A stretch of 64,000 nucleotides of DNA from Shumkonia mesophila (GCF_026163695.1 NZ_JAOTID010000002.1:539513-603512), one strand, 5' to 3'; positions 53,535 to 62,686 are shown, counted from the first letter of the stretch. The notes: generated by a model not told the origin, from the letters alone. Translations and numbers: made by a program.

Positions 53535-55037
53535 CTAGGCGGCAGGCTTGGCCCGGCCATCGCGCCATTTCTGATAGAGCGGAATGAGCACGGAGATCAG
53601 GGCCAACGCCAGGAACAACGCGCTGATCGGGCGCGTGAAGAAAACCGTTCCGTCGCCCTCGAACATGATCAGGCCCTTGCGGAATTCGGTTTCCGCCATG
53701 GTTCCCAGGATCATGCCGAGCACCACCGGCGCCGTGCCGTATCCGTATTTGTTGAGGAAAAACCCGAGGACGCCGAAAACCAGCAGCAGGTATACGTCGA
53801 ACAGGTTGCCCGACACCCCGAAGGAGCCGATCACGCAGAACAGCAGGATGACCGGAATGAGGAAGCTGCGCGGAACGCCCAATACCTTCACGAACAGTTT
53901 GATGCCGATAAACTGGAACACCATCATGAAGATGTTGGCGAGGAAGAACGCCATCAGGATGCCGTAGACGATGTCGGCCTGCTCGGTGAAAAGAAGGGGG
54001 CCCGGCCTCAGGCCATGGATCATCAGCCCGCCCATCAGCACGGCCGCCGCCGCCTCGCCGGGCACGCCCAGCGTGATGGTCGGGATGATGGCGCCGCCGG
54101 TCATCGCGTTGTTGGAGGTTTCCGAGGCGATGACGCCCTCGTCATGGCCGGTGCCGAACAGTTCCGGCGTCTTCGACAGCCGTCGCGCCTGGTCGTAGGC
54201 GAGGAACGAGGCGACGCTGCCGCCGGCACCGGGAATGGCGCCGACCGTGGTGCCGATGAGACAACTGGAGAGTACGATCTTCCAACGCTTGAAGACGGCG
54301 GCGAATGGAAGGCCGACGGTGCCCACCTTTTGCTGGACCCGGACCACCTTCGATTGCAGGGCCTCCTCGGCGTCGGTCAGCACCTGGCCGACCGCGAACA
54401 GGCCGATCAAGGCGGGCAGGAAGGCGACGCCCGACAACAGCGACATCTCGCCGAACGTATAACGGGGAGAACCCGTCGTCGGATCGAGGCCGACCAGCGA
54501 CACGAAGACCCCGATGAGACCGGCGACGACGCCTTTCGCGAGAGATTTGCCGGATACCGAGGCGATGATGGTCAGGCCGAAAACGGCCAACGAGAAATAT
54601 TCGGCCGCCCCGAACTTCAGGGCCATTTCGGCCACGGGCGGCGCCGCGAGGCTGAGCACCACCGAGCTGAACAGGCCGCCAATGAAGGAGGCGGCGATGG
54701 CGAGGCCGAGCGCCCTGCCCGCTTCGCCCTTCTTCGCCATGGGATAGGCGTCGAGACACGTCGCCACCGAGGCCGGCGTGCCGGGGATGTTGAGCAGGGT
54801 TGCGGCGATCGAGCCGCCCGAAATGGCCCCGCAATAGGTTCCCAGCAGCATGCCGAAGCCCATGACCGGGGGCATGTCGTAGGTCAACGGCAACAGGACC
54901 GCGATGCCCATGGCGGCGGTGAGGCCGGGCAGTGCCCCGAAAATGATGCCGAGAATGGTGCCGCCGGCGATCGCGACGATCACCTTGACCTGGAACACCA
55001 GGTCCAGGGCGGCCGCGTAATGCGTAAAATCGATCAT
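53535..55037 (-). CDS. tctA: Tripartite tricarboxylate transporter large permease TctA
   Basis: 500 aa with about 11-12 helices. The characteristic repeated glycine-rich segments are present: GIIFGALPGLTAAMGIAVLLPLT near 30-52, YCGAISGGSIAATLLNIPGTPASVATCLDAYPM, and the second-half IPGAGGSVASFLAY and GVPGEAAAAVLMGGL. Sodium- or proton-driven uptake of carboxylates with TctB and the binding protein TctC encoded upstream. It ends 50 bases before the dehydratase gene. Confidence 0.94.
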   Translation of the reverse strand: MIDFTHYAAALDLVFQVKVIVAIAGGTILGIIFGALPGLTAAMGIAVLLPLTYDMPPVMGFGMLLGTYCGAISGGSIAATLLNIPGTPASVATCLDAYPMAKKGEAGRALGLAIAASFIGGLFSSVVLSLAAPPVAEMALKFGAAEYFSLAVFGLTIIASVSGKSLAKGVVAGLIGVFVSLVGLDPTTGSPRYTFGEMSLLSGVAFLPALIGLFAVGQVLTDAEEALQSKVVRVQQKVGTVGLPFAAVFKRWKIVLSSCLIGTTVGAIPGAGGSVASFLAYDQARRLSKTPELFGTGHDEGVIASETSNNAMTGGAIIPTITLGVPGEAAAAVLMGGLMIHGLRPGPLLFTEQADIVYGILMAFFLANIFMMVFQFIGIKLFVKVLGVPRSFLIPVILLFCVIGSFGVSGNLFDVYLLLVFGVLGFFLNKYGYGTAPVVLGMILGTMAETEFRKGLIMFEGDGTVFFTRPISALFLALALISVLIPLYQKWRDGRAKPAA

Positions 55038-55056
55038 GCGTATCGTCCCGTTGCGG

Positions 55057-55548
55057 TCACGGCAGGGCCAGGTGGAAGACGGTGTTGAACACGAAGAACA
55101 GGCTGCCGGCGGTAACGGCGAAAAAAGCCGCCGAAATGGCGACGCCCTTTGGCGGGGAAGGCCGGCCGGTTTCCGAGAAGATCAGAAGCTGATGGACGAG
55201 GATCAGGAAAACCGTGCTGGAGGCGATGAAACCTGCCGTCTCCATGACCATGATGTAGAAAAACAGCAGCGCCAGGATGCCGGCCAGCAGCACGATGCGC
55301 TTGCGCATCAGCGAGCCGGCGGCGCCGGTCTGCGGCGCTCCCTCGTCACGGGCACGGACGACGCCTTGGACGAAGACGAAGGCGGTCAACACCTGGATGA
55401 ACACGCAGATCCAGAAAGGGAAAAACGCCGCGCCGACGTCGTTCGGGCCGCCGGCCGGGTCGTCCATCACCAGGCTGCGGTAAGTGCCGAACGAGAAGAT
55501 GGCGAACAAGGCGAGGGCAAAAAGGGCATCGCCCTTCACTTTCATCAT
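55057..55548 (-). CDS. tctB: Tripartite tricarboxylate transporter small subunit TctB
   Basis: 163-aa membrane protein with four helices, the usual size for TctB. N-terminal helix DALFALALFAIFSFGTYRSL, then GAAFFPFWICVFIQVLTAFVF, a charged loop with MRKRIVLLAGILALLFFYIMVME, and a last pair of helices. Position between tctC and tctA on the same strand, with AGGAG before the ATG pair, supports the call. Confidence 0.9.
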   Translation of the reverse strand: MMKVKGDALFALALFAIFSFGTYRSLVMDDPAGGPNDVGAAFFPFWICVFIQVLTAFVFVQGVVRARDEGAPQTGAAGSLMRKRIVLLAGILALLFFYIMVMETAGFIASSTVFLILVHQLLIFSETGRPSPPKGVAISAAFFAVTAGSLFFVFNTVFHLALP

Positions 55549-55578
55549 CCCTACTCCTGAAGGAAGAAGCCGAAAGGC

Positions 55579-55605
55579 CGAGGCCGGGCGCCGGGCCCGG
55601 CCTCG
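55579..55605 (-). terminator. GC hairpin between tctC and tctB
   Basis: A perfect 11-bp stem (55579-55589 with 55595-55605) with a five-base loop and no good T-run. It lies just after the tctC stop. Such hairpins after a binding-protein gene can stabilise its mRNA or attenuate the permease genes. Confidence 0.55.
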
Positions 55606-55615
55606 ATCGACCCTG

Positions 55616-56581
55616 CTACTTCTTCTGAGCCGCCTTGAGGCGCTCGGTGGTGGGAATGAAGATGTCGGCCATCTCCTTGACGTACGTGTCGAGGTCCTTG
55701 CCGAACAAGGGTGCCACGGTGCCGCCCATCTGCTCGACGACGAACTTCTGGTACGCCGGATCGGCAGAGGCCTTCTTGATGGCCTCTTCCCACTTGGCCT
55801 TGACCTCGGCCGGCACGCCCTTGGCGACCGAAATGCCGCGCCACTGGGACACCACCCAGTTGTGCCCCAGTTCCTTCAGGGTGGGGACGTTGGGGAACAG
55901 GTTGGAGCGCTTGTCGCCCATGACGGCCAGCACGCGGATCTTGCCGGCGTCGACGCCCGACTTGATCTCGGCCGGATGGTGGGTGTTGGCGTCGATATGG
56001 CCGCCCATGGTCGCGGCCACCGTCTTGGAGCCGCCCTGGTAGGGCACATACTGGAACTCGAGCCCGAACTTTTCGGCAAAGGCGGCGGCAACGACATGGG
56101 TCGACGAGCCGAAGCCCGAGAAGCCCATCTTCACCTTGCCGGGGTTGGCCTTCGAATACTTGATGAAGTCGTCCAGGGTCTTCCAGTCGGAGTCGGCGCG
56201 CACCGTGATCGTGTAGTCTTCGGTGATGATGCGCGCGATGGTCTCGAAGTCCTGGTATTTCCACGGCACGTTGCCGAGGGCCTGGAGCCCGAAGATCGCA
56301 TTGCTGGGCAGGGTGACGGTATAGCCGTCGGGCTTCGACGAGAACACGGCTTGCGAGATGCCGACGGCGCCGCCGCCGCCTTCGACGTTCTTGGGCACGA
56401 GGCTGACGCCCATGCTTTTTTCCACGTACGGCTGCAGGCCGCGGACCAGCATGTCCGAGCTGCCGCCCGCCGAATAGGGAATGACGAAGGTGATCGGTTT
56501 TTCCGGATATCCGGCGGCCGCAACGGAGAAAGCCGCGCCGGCAACGGCAAGACCGGCCATAGCGCCCAGTAGCCTTTTCAT
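55616..56581 (-). CDS. tctC: Tripartite tricarboxylate transporter substrate-binding protein TctC
   Basis: 321-aa periplasmic receptor of the Bug family. Signal peptide 1-23 (ends AAAG). Bug features: YPEKPITFVIPYSAGGSSDMLVRGL, VPKNVEGGGGAVGI and GFGSSTHVVAAAFAEKFGLEFQYVPYQGGS. Strong Shine-Dalgarno AGGAGG before the ATG. First gene of tctCBA; the ligand is a small carboxylate or sugar acid by context. Confidence 0.92.
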   Translation of the reverse strand: MKRLLGAMAGLAVAGAAFSVAAAGYPEKPITFVIPYSAGGSSDMLVRGLQPYVEKSMGVSLVPKNVEGGGGAVGISQAVFSSKPDGYTVTLPSNAIFGLQALGNVPWKYQDFETIARIITEDYTITVRADSDWKTLDDFIKYSKANPGKVKMGFSGFGSSTHVVAAAFAEKFGLEFQYVPYQGGSKTVAATMGGHIDANTHHPAEIKSGVDAGKIRVLAVMGDKRSNLFPNVPTLKELGHNWVVSQWRGISVAKGVPAEVKAKWEEAIKKASADPAYQKFVVEQMGGTVAPLFGKDLDTYVKEMADIFIPTTERLKAAQKK

Positions 56582-56707
56582 CGTGTGTCCTCCTTGTCTG
56601 GTTTGTTGGTACGTCTCCCGTAAGTCCGCCGCCCGACGCCGGTTGTTTCCGACGGTTCGGCGGCGAACCTTGAAGGTGTCACGGCGCCCGGCTGTCGGCG
56701 GACGCCG

Positions 56708-57472
56708 TCACCCTTTCAACTCTGCGCACTTCGCGTGAAGGTCGACCAGCAGCTTGGCCAGGTTGGTGCTGTCGGACCCCACGACGAAGAACGAGTAGCC
56801 CTTGGCCTTCCACGGGGCCAGGTAGTCGAGCGTCGGCGTCAGGATGCCGGCGGCCTTGCCGTGCTTGCGGCAGGCGGCGACCACCCGCTCCAGGTTCGCT
56901 TCGAAGGCGGCATCCTTGAACTGGCGGGGCATGCCCATGTTGATGGAAAGATCCATCGGCCCGACGAACAGCACGTCGACCCCGGGGACCGCGGCGATCT
57001 CGTCGGCGTTCTTGACGCCCTCGACGGTTTCGATCTGCACGACGGTCAACAGATTGTCGTTGGCCTTGGCGTAATAGTCGTCGAAGCCCTGGCCGAAGCC
57101 GCAGGCCGGGGGCGAGCCGGCGACGCCGCGGATGCCTTCCGGCTGATAGCGCATGGACTGGGCGGCCTGGTGCGCTTCCGCCGCGGTGTTGACATAGGGA
57201 ACCATGATCCCGGCGGCGCCAAGGTCGAGAACCCTTTTGAAGCGCGTCGGTTCGTTCCAGGCGATGCGCACCACGGCCGGCGAATCGCCCAGGCGGGCGA
57301 CCTGGATCTGGTGGATGAGTTCGCTGTAGTCGCCGGACCCGTGTTCGCAATCGATCCAGGTCCAGTCGAACCCGGCCCGCCCGATCATTTCCACGGTCAG
57401 GGCCGAGCCGAGCTGCGCGGCAACGCCGAACATGGTTTCGCCCTTCAGGACCCGCTCGCGAAGGAATTTCAT
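56708..57472 (-). CDS. HpcH/HpaI-family class II aldolase
   Basis: 254-aa metal-dependent pyruvate aldolase. FDWTWIDCEHGSGDYSEL carries the catalytic histidine region; VVRIAWNEPTRFKRVLDLGAAGIMVPYVNTA and VVQIETVEGVKNADEIAAVPGVDVLFVGPMDLSINMGMP carry the metal-binding Glu and Asp and the substrate loop. Likely splits a 2-keto-3-deoxy or 4-hydroxy-2-oxo acid, fitting a dehydratase-aldolase route. Upstream of tctC on the same strand and divergent from the GntR regulator. Confidence 0.9.
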   Translation of the reverse strand: MKFLRERVLKGETMFGVAAQLGSALTVEMIGRAGFDWTWIDCEHGSGDYSELIHQIQVARLGDSPAVVRIAWNEPTRFKRVLDLGAAGIMVPYVNTAAEAHQAAQSMRYQPEGIRGVAGSPPACGFGQGFDDYYAKANDNLLTVVQIETVEGVKNADEIAAVPGVDVLFVGPMDLSINMGMPRQFKDAAFEANLERVVAACRKHGKAAGILTPTLDYLAPWKAKGYSFFVVGSDSTNLAKLLVDLHAKCAELKG

Positions 57473-57609
57473 GATGTGATTCGCTCCCCAACGACCATTG
57501 CAGACGCATTGCCGACTGGCGCGGCAGTTTCTCAGATACTAAGATCTCAGTTGAAGAACGCAACTGCTTTTTGTATGAGTTGCCGTCGGATCGGGAGTCG
57601 CGAATCACC

Positions 57610-58368
57610 ATGCCAAGGCGCCCAGCCAGCCTGAACGCCGCCACCTCCGGCCGCGAGAAGCCGGGAGGCGCGTTCACCGGTATCGCCGTCGGGGATCGCC
57701 GATTTTCACTGGATCGCAGACTGCCCGTCGCTGTGCAGATTTCCGCCGTGCTGCGGGACATGATTCTTAAACTCGAACTCGAACCCGGCACCGTCATTTC
57801 CAAGGACGATGTCGCCAAGGCTTTCGGGGTCAGTTCGATGCCGGTGCGCGAAGCCTTGCGCAAGCTCGAAGAGGAAGGCTTGGTGGTGATCAAGCCGCAG
57901 TCGGGAACCTATGTCACCACCATCGACGTCGGGTGGGCCAAGGAAGCCCAGTTCCTCCGCATCGGCGTCGAGGTGGAGGTCGTCCGCCATCTGGTGAAGG
58001 CCATCACCGAGGCGGAGATCCAGGAACTCGAGCGCATCCTCGCCCACCAGCAGATCGAATACGAAGCCGACGACAAGGACGGATTTTCGCGCGACGACGC
58101 CGCTTTCCACGCCGCCATGTACCGCATGGTTGGGGTCGCTGGCCTGTGGCAGAAGATCGGCTCGATGCGCGTGCATATCGACCGTCTCCGGCTCATGCAC
58201 ATGCCGGTCGGCGGCAAGATGAACCGGGTCCTCGTCGATCATCGGGCCATTCTCGACGCCCTCCGCGCCCGCGACGCCGCGGCCGCGGAGGCCGCCTTGC
58301 GCCAGCACTTGTCGGGGACGCTGTCGGTCATCGAAACCTTGCGGGAACGGTATCCCCACTACTTCTAG
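57610..58368 (+). CDS. GntR-family regulator, FCD type
   Basis: 252 aa. A winged-helix GntR domain (about 40-105: VQISAVLRDMILKLELEPGTVISKDDVAKAFGVSSMPVREALRKLEEEGLVVIKPQSGTYV is split over the domain) is followed by a FadR-C-type ligand domain with expected metal ligands in FSRDDAAFHAAMYR and VLVDHRAILDALRARD. Likely controls the divergent aldolase-tct-dehydratase genes and the downstream kinase in response to a sugar-acid intermediate. The start MPRRPASL is the first ATG in frame; N-terminal 25 residues are a variable arm. Confidence 0.88.
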   Translation: MPRRPASLNAATSGREKPGGAFTGIAVGDRRFSLDRRLPVAVQISAVLRDMILKLELEPGTVISKDDVAKAFGVSSMPVREALRKLEEEGLVVIKPQSGTYVTTIDVGWAKEAQFLRIGVEVEVVRHLVKAITEAEIQELERILAHQQIEYEADDKDGFSRDDAAFHAAMYRMVGVAGLWQKIGSMRVHIDRLRLMHMPVGGKMNRVLVDHRAILDALRARDAAAAEAALRQHLSGTLSVIETLRERYPHYF

Positions 58369-58465
58369 AACGGCCGCGTTGCCCTGCCCTCCACCTGCGG
58401 TCTTGCCGGGTTTCGCCGGCGCGGCATACAGTGGACGGCGGGTTTGGGGCGAAGGAGGCTGCGCG

Positions 58466-59758
58466 ATGGCGACAACCGGTTCGGGCGGCGGCGTACCTCT
58501 TCTCGGCTGCGTCGCCGACGATTTCACCGGGGCGACCGATCTGGCCAACACCCTGGTCAAGAACGGCATGACGACGGTCCAGCTGCTGGGCGTGCCCGAT
58601 GCCGCCACCGCGGTGCCCGAGGCCGATGCCGTGGTCGTCGCGCTCAAGTCGCGCACCATTGCCGTGGCCGACGCCGTCGCCCAGTCGGTGGCCGCCCTCG
58701 ACTGGCTGCGGGCGGCCGGCGCCGGCCAGTTTTTCTTCAAGTACTGCTCGACCTTCGATTCGACCGAGAAGGGCAACATCGGACCGGTGGCCGAGGCCCT
58801 GATGGCGCGCCTGGGGACCCGCTTCACCATCGCCTGCCCGGCCTTCCCCGAGAATGGCCGCACCCTCTACAAGGGCCATCTCTTCGTCGGCGACCTGCTG
58901 CTCTCCGATTCGAGCATGCGCCATCATCCGCTGACCCCGATGACCGACGCCAACCTGGTGCGTTTCCTCGGCCGCCAGACGCAGGGAAAGGTCGGCCTGG
59001 TGCCCTTCCCCATCGTCGAGGCCGGGGCGAAAGCCGTGAAATGCACCTTCCGCATGCTGGAGGACGAGGGCACCCGCATCGCCATCGTCGATGCCGTCAC
59101 CGACCGCGACCTCGCGGCCATCGGCGAGGCTTGCGCCGGCATGGCGCTTGTCACCGGCGGGTCCGGCGTCGCCCTTGGCCTGCCCGAAAACTTTCGCCGG
59201 CGGGGCCTCCTCACCGGCGATCGCGTGGCCGACGCCCTGCCCGCCGTGACCGGCCCCGAGGCGGTGATTTCCGGAAGCTGCTCGCCGGCGACGCTGGCCC
59301 AGGTGGCCCGCTTCGCCGAAGACGGGCCGGTCTTCCCGGTCGATCCCCTGGCCCTGGCCGAAGGCCGCGACCTGGTGGGCGAGGCGCTCGACTGGGCGCG
59401 CGGGCGGCTGGGACAGGGCCCCCTTCTCGTCTCGGCAAGCGCGCCGGCCGCCACGGTCGCCGAGGTCCAGAAACGCCTGGGCGTCATGGCGGCCGGCGAA
59501 CTGGTCGAGCGCGCGCTGGCCGGCATCGCCCGGGGGCTGGTCGCCGCCGGGGTGCGGCGCCTGGTGGTGGCCGGCGGCGAGACGGCGGGCGCGGTGGTGG
59601 GCGCCCTTGGCATTCGCGGCCTCAGGATCGGCCGCGAGATCGCGCCGGGCGTGCCGTGCACGGTGTCGCTCGGCGAAACCCCCATGGCGCTGGCCCTCAA
59701 GTCGGGCAACTTCGGCGACGCCGACTTCTTCACGAAGGCGTTTCGCACCATGCCGTGA
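58466..59758 (+). CDS. Four-carbon acid sugar kinase family protein (OtnK-like)
   Basis: 430 aa. N-terminal DUF1537-type domain with LLGCVADDFTGATDLANTLVKNGMTTVQLLG and YCSTFDSTEKGNIGPVAEAL; C-terminal nucleotide-binding domain with VISGSCSPATLAQV, VAGGETAGAVVGALGI and LALKSGNFGDADFF. Matches 3-oxo-tetronate 4-kinase type enzymes. A perfect GGAGG seven bases before this ATG decides the start. Usual partners OtnC/OtnI are absent; the aldolase here is HpaI type, so the pathway differs from the described one. Confidence 0.88.
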   Translation: MATTGSGGGVPLLGCVADDFTGATDLANTLVKNGMTTVQLLGVPDAATAVPEADAVVVALKSRTIAVADAVAQSVAALDWLRAAGAGQFFFKYCSTFDSTEKGNIGPVAEALMARLGTRFTIACPAFPENGRTLYKGHLFVGDLLLSDSSMRHHPLTPMTDANLVRFLGRQTQGKVGLVPFPIVEAGAKAVKCTFRMLEDEGTRIAIVDAVTDRDLAAIGEACAGMALVTGGSGVALGLPENFRRRGLLTGDRVADALPAVTGPEAVISGSCSPATLAQVARFAEDGPVFPVDPLALAEGRDLVGEALDWARGRLGQGPLLVSASAPAATVAEVQKRLGVMAAGELVERALAGIARGLVAAGVRRLVVAGGETAGAVVGALGIRGLRIGREIAPGVPCTVSLGETPMALALKSGNFGDADFFTKAFRTMP

Positions 59759-59940
59759 GAGCGTGGCGGGCGTCTTCACGACGGATCCAAACGGCCTCGG
59801 GGTCGGGCGGCGCAAACGCGGTGCCCATATGCCAATCGACATACCCCGGAATTGCTTCCCCATCACAAAAAAATCACGGGCATCCCGCGTCCAATGTGAC
59901 GAATTTGTTACGCATGGCGATTCGTTCTCAATCGCATAAC

Positions 59941-60711
59941 ATGACCCGGACGTTTAGGAACGTCGCGGCCGTCTCGGTCCCGAATGCGCTCCACCCAGTG
60001 CCGCAAAGGGTGCCTCTTGTTTTGCAACGACGGAAGGTGGTGAGCGTGCTGCTTGGCATCGTGGCCGTGCTGACTTTCCTCAGCCTCGCCGGTCAGGTTG
60101 CCCGATTTCATCTCGGCCTGCCCAACGCGCTGGGCCTGGTGCCGTTCTTCTACGTCGATCTCGAGAACAACCTGCCGACATGGTACCAGACGCTGGCGCT
60201 GGCCTTCGCGTCCGTGCTGCTGGCCGGGCTGGCCGTCGCGGCGCGCCATATGCGCGCCCCGTTCGCTGGACGCTGGCTGGCGCTTTCGCTGTTGTTCGTG
60301 TTCCTGTCGCTCGACGAGGCCGCCAGCATCCACGAGGCCACGATGGAGCCCCTGCAGCGCGTTGTCGGCTATCTTCCCGGTGTCTGGCAGCCGGTCTGGG
60401 TGATCTTGGGCATCGCCGCCGTAGTTGCCTTTGCGGCGGCTTTCCTGCGCTTCCTTTTGTACCTGCCCCGGGACGACCGCTGGCAGGTCTTCTGGGCGGC
60501 GGCCCTGTTCGTCGGCGGCGCGATCGGCGTGGAGATGGCCACGGCGGCCCTCTATACGACCTCCGATCCGTCCTACAAGGTTTCCTTCACGTACGCGCTC
60601 CTGGCGCACGCCGAGGAATTGCTGGAAATGCTGGGCGTGGTCGTTCTTATCGACTTCCTGTTGCGCCGCCTGTCGCGCACCGCGTCCTTCTCCGTTACGG
60701 TCGCAAGCTGA
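59941..60711 (+). CDS. Polytopic membrane protein with His/Glu motifs
   Basis: I do not recognise a named family. 256 aa with about six helices (33-51, 82-101, 113-124, 152-173, 183-203, 228-240). Polar motifs sit at membrane borders: DLENNLPTWYQT (73-84), SLDEAASIHE (123-132) and HAEELLEMLG (223-232). The repeated HE/HxEE pattern suggests a metal-binding or catalytic intramembrane site. No Shine-Dalgarno precedes the ATG at 59941; a GTG near residue 35 with AAGG upstream is an alternative start. Convergent with the PP-loop gene. Confidence 0.65.
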   Translation: MTRTFRNVAAVSVPNALHPVPQRVPLVLQRRKVVSVLLGIVAVLTFLSLAGQVARFHLGLPNALGLVPFFYVDLENNLPTWYQTLALAFASVLLAGLAVAARHMRAPFAGRWLALSLLFVFLSLDEAASIHEATMEPLQRVVGYLPGVWQPVWVILGIAAVVAFAAAFLRFLLYLPRDDRWQVFWAAALFVGGAIGVEMATAALYTTSDPSYKVSFTYALLAHAEELLEMLGVVVLIDFLLRRLSRTASFSVTVAS

Positions 60712-60734
60712 GCAACGGCGGGGACGTCCGGCCG

Positions 60735-61991
60735 CTAGCCGATGGACGGCGTGGTTCCGCCCGCGCCGCCATCGCGATGGGGCTCCAGGGGCGGAATCGC
60801 CGCCGCTGCCCAGGCCCTCTTCGCCCTGCGCACGATTTTGCCGAGCACCGTCCCGCGCAAGGCACGCCGAAGGCGGGCCGCGGTCTGGGCGGCGGACAGC
60901 CGCTCGCGCAGGACGATTTCCGTCGCCTCCACAACTTCGCTGTCCCCGACGCGACGCGCCTCCTCTTGCAGGGCCACATAGTGGTGGCGCACGTGGGGCG
61001 GAACGATCAGGGCATGGATCTCGGACAATGCGACGGCGCGCGGGAAGGTTTTCGCCCGGCCCACGGCGCCGCACAGCCGCAGCGCCATGAGGGTGCGCAG
61101 GCATTTTTCGCATCGGCCGCAATTGATGTCCGGCGTGTCGCCATAGCAGACCCGCAAGGTTGCCAAGGCGATATCCGAGGCGGCGAGACGGCGGACCTTG
61201 GCGACGCGGTCAACCTCGCATCCGTCGTGCGTAATCTCCAGATAGCCGTCCGACCACAGGGGATCGAGTTGTGGCGACGAACCCCACGGCTTGACCTGCG
61301 CGTAGGAATGGGTTGCCGGTACGATCAGTTCGCCGATGGTCCGGCGGAGCAGCAGGGCGACCGAGGCGATGGCGGCGCCATGCAGGCGTTCGCCCCAGAA
61401 ATCGCCGACGAAGGTCTTTCCCCAGCCGCCCCGGCGCTTGTCGCAGACATCCCGCAGGTTGGTCTCGCAGGTGATCAGCCGTTTCCCGAGCCGCCTTGCC
61501 ACCGTTGCTGCGTTGTCGCGCGTCGCCTGCCACAGGACATCGTTGTCGAGGCCGATGTCGAAGCCCCGCACGAAAAGGAGATGGGTCACCCTCGGCTCGT
61601 GCTTCAGCAGCGAGTACCAGGAATCCACGCCCGCCGAGAAGCAGCAGATCACCCCGTCGGCCGGCCGGGGTGGCGCGTCGTCTTGGCCCGAACATCGCAC
61701 CTCGACGGGATGGAGATCGTCGTACCATCCGGCCAGCACGCTCTGGGCTTTGGCGATGTTGGCGAGGAAAACCGGCGAAACCCGCCCCGGCATCGACAGA
61801 GGCTCGCCCTCGACCATGCAGGGAACGACAAGGGCCGCCGCCGCGGCCTCGTTCACGCCGTCCAAAGGTTGGTCCAGGCCCTCGAAGCGGTACCACAGTT
61901 CGAAGCATTCCATCGCGCCGCGCGGCCGCGCGCAAACGCGGACCGTAGCGACCTCGTCGCATACCGAGGTCGAGATATCGATGATCTCCAT
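60735..61991 (-). CDS. QueC-like PP-loop ATPase-family protein
   Basis: 418 aa. The PP-loop appears as FSAGVDSWYSLL (SxGxDS, 118-124). A C-X8-C-X2-C-X2-C zinc site (C282, C291, C294, C297, in CYGDTPDINCGRCEKC) is the spacing seen in QueC, the 7-cyano-7-deazaguanine synthase. The protein is nearly twice QueC length, with about 110 extra residues before the PP-loop and a basic C-terminal tail, and no queuosine genes are nearby. It may act on another carboxylate by adenylation. Start MEIIDIST with GGGA upstream. Confidence 0.72.
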   Translation of the reverse strand: MEIIDISTSVCDEVATVRVCARPRGAMECFELWYRFEGLDQPLDGVNEAAAAALVVPCMVEGEPLSMPGRVSPVFLANIAKAQSVLAGWYDDLHPVEVRCSGQDDAPPRPADGVICCFSAGVDSWYSLLKHEPRVTHLLFVRGFDIGLDNDVLWQATRDNAATVARRLGKRLITCETNLRDVCDKRRGGWGKTFVGDFWGERLHGAAIASVALLLRRTIGELIVPATHSYAQVKPWGSSPQLDPLWSDGYLEITHDGCEVDRVAKVRRLAASDIALATLRVCYGDTPDINCGRCEKCLRTLMALRLCGAVGRAKTFPRAVALSEIHALIVPPHVRHHYVALQEEARRVGDSEVVEATEIVLRERLSAAQTAARLRRALRGTVLGKIVRRAKRAWAAAAIPPLEPHRDGGAGGTTPSIG

Positions 61992-62146
61992 TGTCCCGGG
62001 TTCGCCCCCTACGTTGAAGCCCCATCGCGCGCCGGCGATTCTGTGCCCCGGTCGCGCATCCTGATTTGGCCTTACGATGGGTGGACCGGCCAACGCCAGT
62101 GATCAAGCTGTGGCCGCACTCGGAAACCTGAACGACTTGGAAGGAA

Positions 62147-62223
62147 TGGCGCGCCCGGCAGGACTCGAACCTGCGACCCCATGCTTAGAAGGCACGTGCT
62201 CTATCCACCTGAGCTACGGGCGC
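62147..62223 (-). tRNA. tRNA-Arg (TCT)
   Basis: 77 nt. Acceptor GCGCCCG/CGGGCGC is perfect, the anticodon loop CTTCTAA gives TCT, the T arm GCAGG-TTCGAGT-CCTGC is normal, and CCA is encoded. Confidence 0.95.
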
Positions 62224-62282
62224 GCTGTACGGCCTCAAGATAGGACAACCGGGGCGGAGAGGCCAGCCGCCGCTTCGCCCCC

Positions 62283-62576
62283 TCACATCGGATGGCGGCC
62301 GGTGAAGTTGCTGGCATAGCTCTTGGGCCGGATCTTGCGCGCCTGCGGATCGAAAACGTCGGCGGCCAGTCCGTGCTTCCTGGCGAAAGCCAGCGCCGCC
62401 TCCTTGCTGTCGAACAGCATGCGCACCTGGCCCCGGGTGTCGGCGGTGCTCGACCAGCCCATCAAGGGATCGATGCCCCGGGCCGGCGGCTCGTACTCGA
62501 GAACCCATTTGCCGGTCTTGCGGCGGCCCGACTGCATGGCGGTCTTGGCCGGCCGGTAGATGCGCACCTGAGGCAT
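62283..62576 (-). CDS. NDUFS4-like complex I accessory subunit
   Basis: 97-aa ETC complex I subunit (NDUFS4/18-kDa type), a supernumerary subunit found in alphaproteobacteria and mitochondria. The family core is clear: VRIYRPAKTAMQSGRRKTGKW, WVLEYEP, DPLMGWSSTADTRGQVRMLFDSKEAALAFARKHGL and the tail KSYASNFTGRHPM. It stabilises the NADH-oxidising module. It is about 55 kb from the nuo operon and lies between two tRNA genes. Confidence 0.92.
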   Translation of the reverse strand: MPQVRIYRPAKTAMQSGRRKTGKWVLEYEPPARGIDPLMGWSSTADTRGQVRMLFDSKEAALAFARKHGLAADVFDPQARKIRPKSYASNFTGRHPM

Positions 62577-62609
62577 GGCGAAACCCCGACAAGTGTGACG
62601 AACGGATAC

Positions 62610-62686
62610 TGGTCGGGGCGACTGGATTCGAACCAGCGACCCTCTGCTCCCAAAGCAGATGCGCTACCAAGCTGCGCTACGCCCCG
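62610..62686 (-). tRNA. tRNA-Pro (TGG)
   Basis: 77 nt. Acceptor CGGGGCG/CGCCCCG is perfect, anticodon stem TCTGC/GCAGA with loop TTTGGGA gives TGG, and CCA is encoded. Confidence 0.95.

Noticed and set aside
60735..61991. QueC-like gene as part of a Qat or CBASS-like defence island
   Set aside because: No ATPase, TatD-like, cyclase or effector gene is adjacent; neighbours are a membrane protein and tRNAs.
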